From contig JABANP010000306.1 in the NCBI GenBank assembly GCA_013115135.1, forward strand, positions 1 to 61,594: a DNA stretch of 61,594 nt, written 5' to 3'. Below the pieces are notes generated by a model, which was not told where the DNA came from, searched no databases, and saw nothing but the letters and a program-made list of their open reading frames with translations. Origin of the DNA: Perkinsus olseni. Its lineage: Eukaryota; Perkinsozoa; Perkinsida; Perkinsidae. A program made the position numbers and the translations under genes. Numbering within the stretch: position 1 is the stretch's first letter; each line of letters starts with the position of its first letter. Of this stretch, positions 53,789 to 61,594 are shown one piece after another.

Positions 53789-54451
53789 CCTTTTCAACTC
53801 AACATAACTTGTTGGAAGGATCCTAGTTCTTCTCCTTGGGTATGCGTACACTAGCACGCAGACGCACAGCCCCTGAGCGTGAAGGCCGTTAATGAACGTT
53901 TCACTTGTGACTCGTGTAATCTATCATATCAGACTTGTATAATTTACATTCCCACTGGTGAAAAGGAGCGTTCCACTGAAGCTTCGACTAGCTTCTTCGC
54001 CTGCCGAGCCCACTGAGTAGCCGAACGGGCTGTGCGTTCATACAGCACGCATGCGCAAACGCCAGGCGTGAGAATGACCAAACCGTACGTTGGAAATTTT
54101 CCAACGGAAAATAAACCTCTCCACAAAATTATATCGCTTCGTGCTTCGTTCTCCTTTCTTCCCATTTATTCAACAAACTTAGCATACGGGGTACTATTCA
54201 AATTTGAAGGGAAAGTGTATCAACTCTAATCTCGCTCGCCCTAGTAGAATATCTGAAACCGTCAATTTCAGACCTTCAGGTGTCAACCACGGTCGCTTCT
54301 GTCGGTCGGAAGTCTATACCCCCTGAATTAGTGTGATAGTCTTTCGTAGACGTGCCGAAATCGATAGAAAGAGGCGCTTCTATCTGCGATAAAACTTTCT
54401 GCTGAATCACGCGTCTTGTAGTGTTTGCTGTTCGCCCTCTGTACCCATCCA
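53789..54451. other. Upstream region of the aspartic-protease-like gene
   Basis: No supported gene. A minus-strand frame of 73 codons at 53,944-54,165 lacks any supporting feature. Confidence 0.4.
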
Positions 54452-55633
54452 ATGACGAGAGCCGCGGCAGCAGGGATGCTCATGCTCGCCCCGATCATTT
54501 CGGCCGCTCCCACGGAGGAATCTTTATCCCTTTCGGTTGAGGAAGGCTTCGTGAAGATCAACCTCGACGGTCAAGAAGTTGAACTGCTGTTGGATTCCGC
54601 GTACCCCTTCCTCTCAGTGCTCGACGGCGAGTGGTATGAGAAAGAGTTCGGTGAAGGCGCTTGCATGGAGCGGCGAACTGGCTGCTACTTCTGTCCGACA
54701 GATGACCCATGTGAATTTAAAGACTACAAAAAACTGCCAACAGGAGTCTTCGCCGACAACTCGACGATCGTGAGTGAAATCCGCTGGGGCTCGCTATCTC
54801 TGAACAATCGCACGATCAGCAAATTTCCGTTCCGAGTGTCGAGGTATGCTGTCCGCAGAAACGACCCCTTGCGACCGTGGGGACACTTCGGCATCTCGAT
54901 GGTACCTCCTGATTCGAAAACGTTCCGGCGTTGGCCCGGCGATGAGAGTTTGCTGGACTCTCTCATGCGACATCGGATAATTGGACGACCAACGTACACT
55001 CTACTTTCGAAAGCACAACAGCTTCTCCCGTTGAACTACATTTCTGGGGAATTGACGCTTGGTGACGCGATAGGATATCCACGATCCGAGTACAAAATCA
55101 TAAAGTTTTTTCACAGTCCGTACCACCATCGAGCTTACGCTAAAACTTGGGTGTCGTCTGTTAAGCTGTTCGACACGAATGAGAATCTTCTCACGAAGCA
55201 AAGATTCCTATACACGTATCCGAGGTCGTTCATGGCAAGCATCGATACTGGAACCAATACCATCAGCCTACCTTATCCGCATTTACACGATGATATCGTG
55301 AGAGTGATCAGAAGGGGGATGAAGCGAGATGGTTATGATGATAGGCAAATAGCTGCCATGAGGATACGCTTCGAGGATGATGATGATTTCCTGTATGTGA
55401 GGAAAGAAGTCTTCGACTACCTTCCCGTGCTTGGACTCCAACTGGAAGATGGCTCGAAAAGTATTTCCATTAAAATACATCCGAAACACTACACTTGGGA
55501 CGCAGGAAGCGGAGTGTTGGCGCTCCTTCTCATCTACCGACCCGACAGTTGCGCGCTGGGAACGCAATTTTTCCGAGCTTACAGTGTTCATGTCGATTAT
55601 ACTACTCATAAGATAGCACTGTTTGAAAATTAG
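54452..55633 (+). CDS. Secreted pepsin-like (A1 family) aspartic protease homologue
   Basis: ATG 54,452 is the first in-frame ATG and begins a signal peptide (MTRAAAAGMLMLAPIISA). The single exon encodes 393 aa, the length of a typical pepsin. The N-lobe active-site segment reads LLLDSAYPF, where active enzymes have DTG or DSG, so the Gly is Ala. The C-lobe has a normal SIDTGTNTISLP. The C-terminal CALGTQFFRAYSVHVDY...IALFE matches the pepsin LGxxFLRxxYxxFD ending. Several Cys in the N-lobe (CMERRTGCYFCPTDDPC) may form an extra disulfide cluster. Secreted aspartic proteases act outside the cell or in the lysosome. With DSA the activity may be weak or lost. Confidence 0.85.
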   Translation: MTRAAAAGMLMLAPIISAAPTEESLSLSVEEGFVKINLDGQEVELLLDSAYPFLSVLDGEWYEKEFGEGACMERRTGCYFCPTDDPCEFKDYKKLPTGVFADNSTIVSEIRWGSLSLNNRTISKFPFRVSRYAVRRNDPLRPWGHFGISMVPPDSKTFRRWPGDESLLDSLMRHRIIGRPTYTLLSKAQQLLPLNYISGELTLGDAIGYPRSEYKIIKFFHSPYHHRAYAKTWVSSVKLFDTNENLLTKQRFLYTYPRSFMASIDTGTNTISLPYPHLHDDIVRVIRRGMKRDGYDDRQIAAMRIRFEDDDDFLYVRKEVFDYLPVLGLQLEDGSKSISIKIHPKHYTWDAGSGVLALLLIYRPDSCALGTQFFRAYSVHVDYTTHKIALFEN

Positions 55634-55871
55634 CACCGTTGGGTATTCACTTGTGTTGTTGTGAAAAGATGTGATGAAGCTCCGAGCGAGTAGTTTATTG
55701 TAGAGCTCCAGTTTGTCAATAGCAGGACTAAGATAAGTTAGGGGCTTGGGCGTGCGATCGACTCGAAGTGTGGCGGATTTATTGAAGAATTTGAGTCACT
55801 GTAGGAGAATCCGTGTGTAGCAGGCTGACGATGTGTAACGCCGTGTGACCGCGGTTTCTGTTGCTGGCAAC
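55634..55871. other. Spacer without a supported gene
   Basis: 3' flank of the aspartic-protease-like gene. No polyadenylation signal is clear and no repeat was seen. Confidence 0.4.
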
Positions 55872-55946
55872 GTCCTCTGAGCGGACCTTGGACTCCCAAC
55901 TATCGGACTAGAAGTCCAAGGCTCTATCGGACTGAGCCACCATAGC
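55872..55946 (-). pseudogene. tRNA-Arg (TCT) pseudogene
   Basis: The minus strand begins GCTATGGTGGCTCAGTCCG and keeps GGACTTCTAGTCC around the TCT anticodon. The T-arm and acceptor 3' side are degenerate. It is 180 bp from an intact tRNA-Arg(TCT) on the same strand. Confidence 0.65.
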
Positions 55947-56124
55947 CGAAAAACGTTGGCGAGCTGCATTGCTGGCTGGTACTGAGCGCCCCTTGATGAT
56001 AGCGGACATATAGTGGGCTTTTGCCGATTGCATATACCTTTATCTTCTAGTCGACCTTGTGGACAGACAGTTCCGATCTGATGTGGTGAGCTAGTACCGC
56101 TAATGCATATTATATGCAGCATAT

Positions 56125-56197
56125 ACTCTGGGCGGGACTTGAACCCGCAACCTTTGGATTAGAAGTCCAACGCTCTATCCGATTGAGCCACCAGAGC
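56125..56197 (-). tRNA. tRNA-Arg (TCT), copy 3
   Basis: A full cloverleaf on the minus strand: GCTCTGG with CCAGAGT, D-arm GGCTCAATCGGATAGAGC, anticodon arm TTGGACTTCTAATCCAA, T-arm GCGGGTTCAAGTCCCGC. It is nearly identical to the copy at 44,591, 11.5 kb away on the other strand. Confidence 0.92.
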
Positions 56198-56300
56198 CGT
56201 AGTCTAGTACGATCTGCATTGCGGGCCGCCGCTGAGCAACCCTTCAGATGATAGAGGGCATACATATTTTAAACGGATCAGTGTACTCATCTCCGTTAGT

Positions 56301-56372
56301 CGACCTTGGTGGCGCATCGGAAGCGTGGCGGTATTCGGGGTCATACGATGCGGGGTCGAACCTTTCCAGCGT
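56301..56372 (+). pseudogene. tRNA-Arg (CCG)-like pseudogene
   Basis: GACCTTGGTGGCGCATCGGAAGCG repeats the 5' half of the tRNA-Arg(CCG)-like genes at 44 kb. Downstream only a GCGGGGTCGAACC remnant of the T-arm remains. Confidence 0.55.
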
Positions 56373-56624
56373 CGGAGTGGTGCTACAGTGGTGCTCGTGT
56401 GTACACTGTCCGCCGGATACTGCCCGCCCGACCATCCATCACGATTCTTCGTCATCAGCTGCGTCGTTAAACTCGATTGCAAGCCAGGGCAGCCCCAGCG
56501 AGAGAGGGCGGAATGAGCGGCAGTTGTTCGATTCATCGCTCGCCCAGCATAGTCGAATTTGCCCGACGAATACTTTTCCACTCGATCTTTCCTATTAAGA
56601 TCTCATCTGTCTCCCCTGTCTCTG

Positions 56625-57095
56625 ATGCGGCTCGGTCTCAGTTTCTGTGTGGTTGCTGTGCTTCGCTTTGCTCAACCTACGGAAGCGCGTGCTGCCTTCA
56701 TAAAGCACATGCAGAGCAAGGGACATTTCGTTGAGTGGATGGAGGAAGATAAATAGACGAAGAAAGCTTAAAAACTCAAGAAAAAGTCTAAAGGAAGCCA
56801 GGAAGGGCAGAAAAGCGAATCCAAGAAAGACGGTATGGAAGACGGAGACAAGGAGAGAGCCTCTAAGGATCCCTCGTGGTTGTGTCCACATAAGCTCAAT
56901 GAACGAGATTGCTATGATATTTTGTTGTATGAGTTAGCGGGTTTCCATGTTGTTGCACATCATGGGACGTTCGAGCTGTTACGACGCTGGGAGTGTTTCG
57001 GGGTTTTTTGGAGCTTGAGAGCGTTTTTGACGCATTTCATTTTCTCTTTTGATGGCTTTCAAGGCGATAACACAAGGGAGTGCAATAAGGCATGA
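56625..57095 (+). pseudogene. Secreted Lys-rich protein gene with two in-frame stops
   Basis: ATG 56,625 starts a signal peptide (MRLGLSFCVVAVLRFA) followed by FIKHMQSKGHFVEWMEEDK and a TAG at 56,754. A TAA follows four codons later. The same frame then continues through a Lys/Ser-rich stretch into DPSWLCPHKLNERDCYDILL and ends at 57,095. Either the gene is broken by two nonsense changes, or a small intron I cannot place removes them. Not recognised. It lies near two other signal-peptide genes. Confidence 0.45.
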
Positions 57096-57266
57096 GCAAT
57101 GATCTATCTCGTGGCTCCATTCGTAAGGTTCTGCGGCGCTTCTTGCCGCTGTCGAAATGACAATTCCTGTCGTATGTGTTGTATTAACAGAGGGAGTTGC
57201 TTCTCCCGCGAGTAAAGTAGTTGTCCCATCAACATTAATGATTTCTCTCTAGTTCTTTTCATCCCA

Positions 57267-57860
57267 ATGCACATCAGCTACGCTCTTGCCCTTCTTTGCT
57301 ACATCGCTTTCCCGGTTACCGAAGGGTGTTTCGGCTGTTTCCTCAAAAGAAAGAGAAGCGCGCCCGAAGTTGAGGATGAAAAAAAGGTCGACATGAAACA
57401 AGGAACTGCGCCATCGACTAGTGTTAAACTACGTCCGAGGGACCCACGCCCAGTCGTTACCGCGGATAGTGAGGAAGAGCTTCGCTTCTCGACATACAAG
57501 GCAAGTCGCCCCAACTGCTCGTCAATCAAGGTTGATTACCAACTTTTGCTTCCCGCTGTCAAAGGAGCGCAGTCACCTCTGATGTCTCATGTAACTCTGT
57601 CATTGCTGTTCGCTCAGGTGAAAGCGGATGATTTTGTGAGGGCACTCAGCGAGAAGGGCAAGAGACGCTCTCGCATAAGGTCCAGGGCTAATGAGAGGAA
57701 AAAGAACGAAGAGACGAAAGAAGAGGGATCGTCAACGGGAACGGATACTACTGGAGCAACGTCCAGCGACGAGGGCAGTGATCCATCTCCCGATGAAGAG
57801 GAAAGAGACCAGAGTGGAGTCAAGCTGAAAGCCGAGCTTGAGGAGACGTCAGAAGCGTAA
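57267..57860 (+). CDS. Small secreted charged protein
   Basis: ATG 57,267 begins a signal peptide (MHISYALALLCYIAFPVTEG) followed by a basic CFGCFLKRKR segment and a Lys/Glu/Ser-rich body ending in an acidic tail (SSDEGSDP...EETSEA). The unspliced frame is 197 aa. An 87-nt in-frame segment (about 57,529-57,618) has GT...CGCTCAG ends and may be an intron, giving 168 aa. The conserved exon after that acceptor is repeated at 60.9 kb. The family is not recognised. Secreted, low-complexity, locally duplicated genes are typical of parasite effector families, but that is inference. Confidence 0.65.
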   Translation: MHISYALALLCYIAFPVTEGCFGCFLKRKRSAPEVEDEKKVDMKQGTAPSTSVKLRPRDPRPVVTADSEEELRFSTYKASRPNCSSIKVDYQLLLPAVKGAQSPLMSHVTLSLLFAQVKADDFVRALSEKGKRRSRIRSRANERKKNEETKEEGSSTGTDTTGATSSDEGSDPSPDEEERDQSGVKLKAELEETSEA

Positions 57861-59427
57861 ACAAGCATTTATTAGACGAGCCTCATCTACCCAGCGAACA
57901 CCGACCTGGTGCTCAGTTTTCAGTGGCTTCTGTCATGTTCATGTCGTAGATGTTGCACGCGTCGCATGTGACCGAGAAAACACTCGCCGAGTTTGGAGTG
58001 CCAGCGACCGGTTGCGGAATTGTATTGATGCTCATCGGGTGCCCCGCGAGAATGACACGGAACTTCGTCGTGTGTTCACCGGCGCCTCTTATACAAGCCT
58101 ATTCCCTTAGTAAACAGTTTCTGCAGACGCAGTCAGCGCTAGGAGAGCTGCGGAGCAAACGAAGCAAGCGGAGCGTATTATCTCACTGTGGATAACCTTG
58201 TGCGTGCTTGCGCATGCAACTTTGTCCAGCCCGATTCAGAATAGATATGGAGACGAGTAGACTAACATTCGAAAGCTTCCGAAGCTGACGATCTGGGGAC
58301 TTTTGCTGAGAAACTCTATGCATTGGACAAACCCATCTGTTACTGCGCAAGAAACTTCGAAAAAGGTCGAACGTCGGAACCCCGTCTTTTGCGGACTTCC
58401 GCGACCGCAAGCCCCGCTCCTTCGTCGCGAAGGCCTAGTGATTGGCCTTGGTCTTAGGAGCCATAGTTAACACAGCAGTAGATAATTTATCAGCAATTTA
58501 ATATAACAAAAACACAGCAAAGTTCAACAGCTAGCTAAACATCAAGCTTGAGAGCAGGGGTTGTGTCACACAACCGCCTCGGCGAACTTGATGGTTCCAC
58601 TGTCGAACTAGATGTTGAAAAGGTGTAGTCTCCTAGGGAGAGATGCCAGCGCAATCACAGAACACTCTACGGATTTCAGACTTGTGGGTCTACATGACGT
58701 CCTCGGCATTCCGAAGAATCGACATTGAGATAGATGCTGCGATTCGCCGGTGACTCTGTGTATCCTCGAGGACTGCAAGCAATCGCCCTATTGATGGACG
58801 ATGTCGCACGCAAATGTTCTGGCCATCGGTGTAAAATGAAGGCACAGATAAACGCACGAAGAACTCTTCAGTTATCCCCATCAGTTGTATAGGTTCCTGT
58901 GGGTTCTCAGCGTACAATTCCCTGAGTCGCTGAGGAACGCTTTCTCGTTCGATTCCGCTGCCGATCGCACTGCTTGGAAGAACGCGCTCGGCTTACTCAT
59001 CGCTAGAGAAACGTTCGAAATAGTGCACTCCTGTAATTTACTTGAGTCTGCTTCGTTCTGCAGATTCCTGTGCTAGCCTCATCGCCTGAGGTCACCTCGG
59101 TCGTCTCCATTCTTGTCTCTCGGTGCTCTATCTATGTATGTCTTCAGATCACCTTATCGTCACAGTGAATGCTGCATCGCAGGTATCATAAGTTCGATCT
59201 GTTGTGCTTCTGCCCTTTCTCATTGTCACTGTTATTCAATAGCCAAGGGTATGCCGCTTATGCTGTTCAGTTTCTATCACTACTGGCGCAACACGCGTGC
59301 TTGCTGTTGATCGATCATTTCACAGCTGGAAACGTGCTGAGTTTCGGGCAGGTTCTTTTTTGCCTTCCATCGTCTGTAAGCGCTGAGTTGGACCTACATC
59401 GTACCTCGCAGGCTTAGGTTTCAAATT
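57861..59427. other. Spacer, partly duplicated at 61.2 kb
   Basis: The first 240 bp after the stop (AAACAAGCATT and beyond) resembles 61,200-61,440, so the duplication includes 3' flank. The rest holds no supported gene. Confidence 0.45.
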
Positions 59428-59892
59428 ATGTCAATCCCTCTCATCTCGCTGGCTCTGGTTCTCCTTGCGTCTTTGGGTAATGCCCAACTTGCCAAGTATC
59501 GTTACTCCGAGGATAACTTCGATCTCGACTACGTTATGGAGTTCAGACTCCAAATCGCTCAAGCCACGATCAAGGTTACATGCACAGTTGGAGGTGCAGA
59601 TTGGCGCCCAGTCACAAGGACTATGGCCCAGGACTTCCTTTTCGAGAAAGTGGTTGGCAAGCCTGGCCAATTCGGCACCTTTCGAGCAGTTCGTCCTGCA
59701 GACTTTCGCAAATCCTCATTCGTCAAGCACGATATCTCCGACTTCACAGATGAGGTGAGTCGATTGTGCAATAAGAATCTGCCACCAGCCGACTTTGACG
59801 ACATACTTGTCGTTGACTTTCCTGGGAATCCTGGGGAACTGATCACTACAGTCGAAGGTGTAGCCAAAATCCTCAACGAGGTCGTCTCCTAG
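59428..59892 (+). CDS. Small secreted protein, unknown family
   Basis: ATG 59,428 opens a 154-aa single-exon frame with a clear signal peptide (MSIPLISLALVLLASLGNAQ). The mature part is mixed alpha/beta-like, with two Cys (CTVGGADWRPVT, LCNKNLPPADFDDILVVD) that could form one disulfide. The composition is that of a folded domain rather than a low-complexity effector. I do not recognise it. Confidence 0.75.
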   Translation: MSIPLISLALVLLASLGNAQLAKYRYSEDNFDLDYVMEFRLQIAQATIKVTCTVGGADWRPVTRTMAQDFLFEKVVGKPGQFGTFRAVRPADFRKSSFVKHDISDFTDEVSRLCNKNLPPADFDDILVVDFPGNPGELITTVEGVAKILNEVVS

Positions 59893-60919
59893 TCTGTTTC
59901 GACTCTATTGGGACATTTTTACTTTTCTCTCTGCAGCATTGTATAGCCGTTTCAAAATGACGGCAGCATGCTATGCTGCGCGAGGCTCCCCGTTTAGCTC
60001 ACTCATTGAGCTTCTCTTTTTGTATCAATGAGGTAAGGGACGGTTCTCTCATCAAGGTCAAGGTAGATATCATCAGTATCCAGCAATTTTACCAACTACA
60101 TCCGTCCAGGATGATCCTGGGCAGAACTCTCAAAAACTGTTAGCTCATCCGGTTTAACATGGTTTATCTACAGTAGGTTTTCTCCAGGCGCCTGGATGTT
60201 ATTGCGTTAAGAGATACTCGGAGCATCCGCTTCACATCTCTCATCAGAGGCAGCAGAGGACTACTCAATCGTGTTAACAATTTGTTACTAAGAGAGCTAG
60301 ACATCAGCACTACTGTAGGGAGGAAAACCGAGATCCTTTTGATAATTCGTAATGACGTATGGTCCAGCGACGCGGGGCCCGGATTACTCGTGTGACTGCA
60401 AGCTCTCTGCCTGAGAAAGCTGATTCATTGTTTCACTGTTGTGCGAACAATTATTTCTTTCCCTCGGTAGAAAAGCAATACTCTGAGAGTCTCAGGATAT
60501 CCGATCACCCAATCAGTGAATCTATCTTTTCTGCTATATCGAGTGGCTGCATGAAACGCAACTCCACTAGCCTACCTTCGGGAGTCATGCTGGCCGTAAA
60601 CTGATGGGCTGAAATATGGGCGGCCAATTCCAGATTTTCTGATCTCGGGCTCGAATAGTAGGTCATACTGGCTTCGAGGTGAGCCTGATTTCTTGCGGTG
60701 GGCGCGAAATAATCTGGTGACTTCTAACTCTTCAATGGTATGAAGCTTGTGCCAGGCGCAAGCTCTAGTCTGTGGTGCCTGGGCTAAGCTGTGCTTGCCG
60801 GACTATTCTGGCCCGACGCGCCATCCCATGGTACTGACCTGAAGAGAAAGGTCGCCTAATGGCTCAGCATGGTTGTCACAAATTAGTGCTGCAGTGACGG
60901 AGGTATTCGACCACCCCAC
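59893..60919. other. Spacer without a supported gene
   Basis: The plus-strand frame at 60,359-60,604 has no signal peptide, intron signal or motif. Nothing else stands out. Confidence 0.4.
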
Positions 60920-61203
60920 AACATCGCTTTTCGCTCAGGCGAAAGCTGATGATTTTGTGAGAGAACTCAGCAAGAACGGCGAGAGACTCTCTCGCATAAG
61001 GTTTAGAGCTTGTGGGAGAAGAAAAGAAAAAAGGGACGAAAGAAAAAGAATCGTCACCGGTGACGGTCCGTCACTGGTCGCTGACGGACGCTGCTGGAGC
61101 AACGTTCAGCGACGAGGGCAGTGATCCATCTCCCGCTAAAGATGAAGAAGCCCCTAGTGAGATTCTGCTGAAAGCCGACCTACAGGAGACCTCACAAGAG
61201 TAA
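60920..61203 (+). pseudogene. Truncated, frameshifted copy of the 57.3 kb secreted gene
   Basis: This stretch matches 57,600-57,860: TTCGCTCAGGYGAAAGC, GATGATTTTGTGAG, CTCTCGCATAAGG, then GCAACGT...CAGCGACGAGGGCAGTG and the stop followed by ACAAGCATT. The signal-peptide exon is missing. The frame changes between the KADDFVREL part and the SDEGSDPSP part (about 61,010-61,060), next to an internal repeat of GTGACGG/CCGTCAC. It is probably a dead duplicate. Confidence 0.75.
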
Positions 61204-61594
61204 ACAAGCATTCAGGAAACGCCCCCTTAGATGGGGTTCACTCCTGTCTATTCGCCGAACAGCGTGCTGGTGTCCTAACTTCCAGTGGGCCTGGCGCCCG
61301 CTCGTTCATGTTGCGCATGTTGTCTATGCCACACGCGACCAAGTTCCGAGTTGTATTGGCCGGTGCGGGATAATTGACTGTGGCGTCGTAGCAACAACCC
61401 GGAGATCCGTCAGGAAGGTGGAAATTCCACCGTGGAATCATCAGCACTTGATACCAGTGACTCTAATTATTAGAAGTCTGATAGGAGACAATTGCTGATG
61501 AACAAACTCAATGGACACAGCTAGCGATAGCTGGCCCTCGGGAACGAAGGGCCCATGGCCCAGGGCTAGCGGTTACTCCATGTGCCCGGCTGCT
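61204..61594. other. Duplicated 3' flank and window end
   Basis: Similar in part to 57,861-58,050. The last 90 bases hold inverted GGGCCC/TGGCCC-type repeats, and no gene is seen. Confidence 0.4.

Noticed and set aside
1..61594. Dinoflagellate-type spliced-leader sequence or SL RNA gene
   Set aside because: I looked for the CCGTAGCCATTTTGGCTCAAG type by eye and found no match.

Overview
ORGANISM. The window is nuclear DNA from a eukaryotic protist. Genes are split by many short GT-AG introns (most 30-100 nt). It holds LINE and BEL/Pao retrotransposons, eukaryotic tRNA genes, a plant/fungal-type patatin lipase, a secreted pepsin-like protein and small secreted proteins that occur as local duplicates. 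A Perkinsus-like alveolate is my best guess, but that is inference. I see no ribosomal RNA, CRISPR array or bacterial operon.

REGION 1 (1-26,732): a probable giant DNA transposon. Its ends carry imperfect terminal inverted repeats of about 49 bp. Inside are three large multi-exon genes. Gene B (8,774 to 3,068, minus strand) encodes a long coiled-coil protein with a basic/acidic tail. Gene A (16,270-19,667, plus strand) encodes a protein of about 1,000 aa with the signatures I associate with DUF7869 and a D / DN / HEDVD layout like a DDE-type transposase or integrase. Gene C (about 20,243-25,663, plus strand) is unrecognised and is broken by a 1.9 kb insertion flanked by a 46 bp target duplication. 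Genes A and B diverge from a 7.2 kb pyrimidine-rich block (8,929-16,152). That block is bounded by 109 bp inverted repeats and holds a decayed tyrosine-recombinase N-terminus on the minus strand. The block's inverted repeats and the outer terminal repeats share the motif CTGACAAAAGTRCC. This is the most likely candidate for an undescribed system in the window.

REGION 2 (26,733-43,353): retroelements. A two-ORF LINE (ORF1 with CCHC knuckles; ORF2 with endonuclease, reverse transcriptase and RNase H) uses a TAATG stop/start overlap. It abuts a 5'-truncated BEL/Pao element with gag, protease, RT, RNase H and integrase, plus an unusual extension of about 700 aa after the integrase. The BEL copy is dead: its gag is split by a 0.8 kb inverted-repeat element, and it has two in-frame stops and one frameshift.

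REGION 3 (43,354-45,231): a tRNA cluster. It starts with tRNA-His(GTG), followed by an alternating, convergent series of tRNA-Arg(TCT) on the plus strand and tRNA-Arg(CCG)-like genes on the minus strand.

REGION 4 (45,611-53,800): cellular genes. A 15-exon minus-strand patatin-like triacylglycerol lipase (SDP1/TGL type) can be reconstructed almost completely. Several of its introns share a motif near the 3' end (TCAACCTAAGATAC and variants) or a palindrome (ATCGATC...GATCGAT). The same motif recurs over the next 7 kb. A small one-pass membrane protein follows, then GTACGG-rich repeats and a MITE-like hairpin.

REGION 5 (53,800-61,594): a secreted aspartic-protease-like gene with an altered first catalytic motif, more tRNA-Arg genes, and several small secreted-protein genes, one duplicated as a truncated frameshifted copy at 60.9-61.2 kb.

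LIMITS. Exon joins were worked out by eye from frame, splice dinucleotides and protein logic. Where two joins were possible, this is stated.
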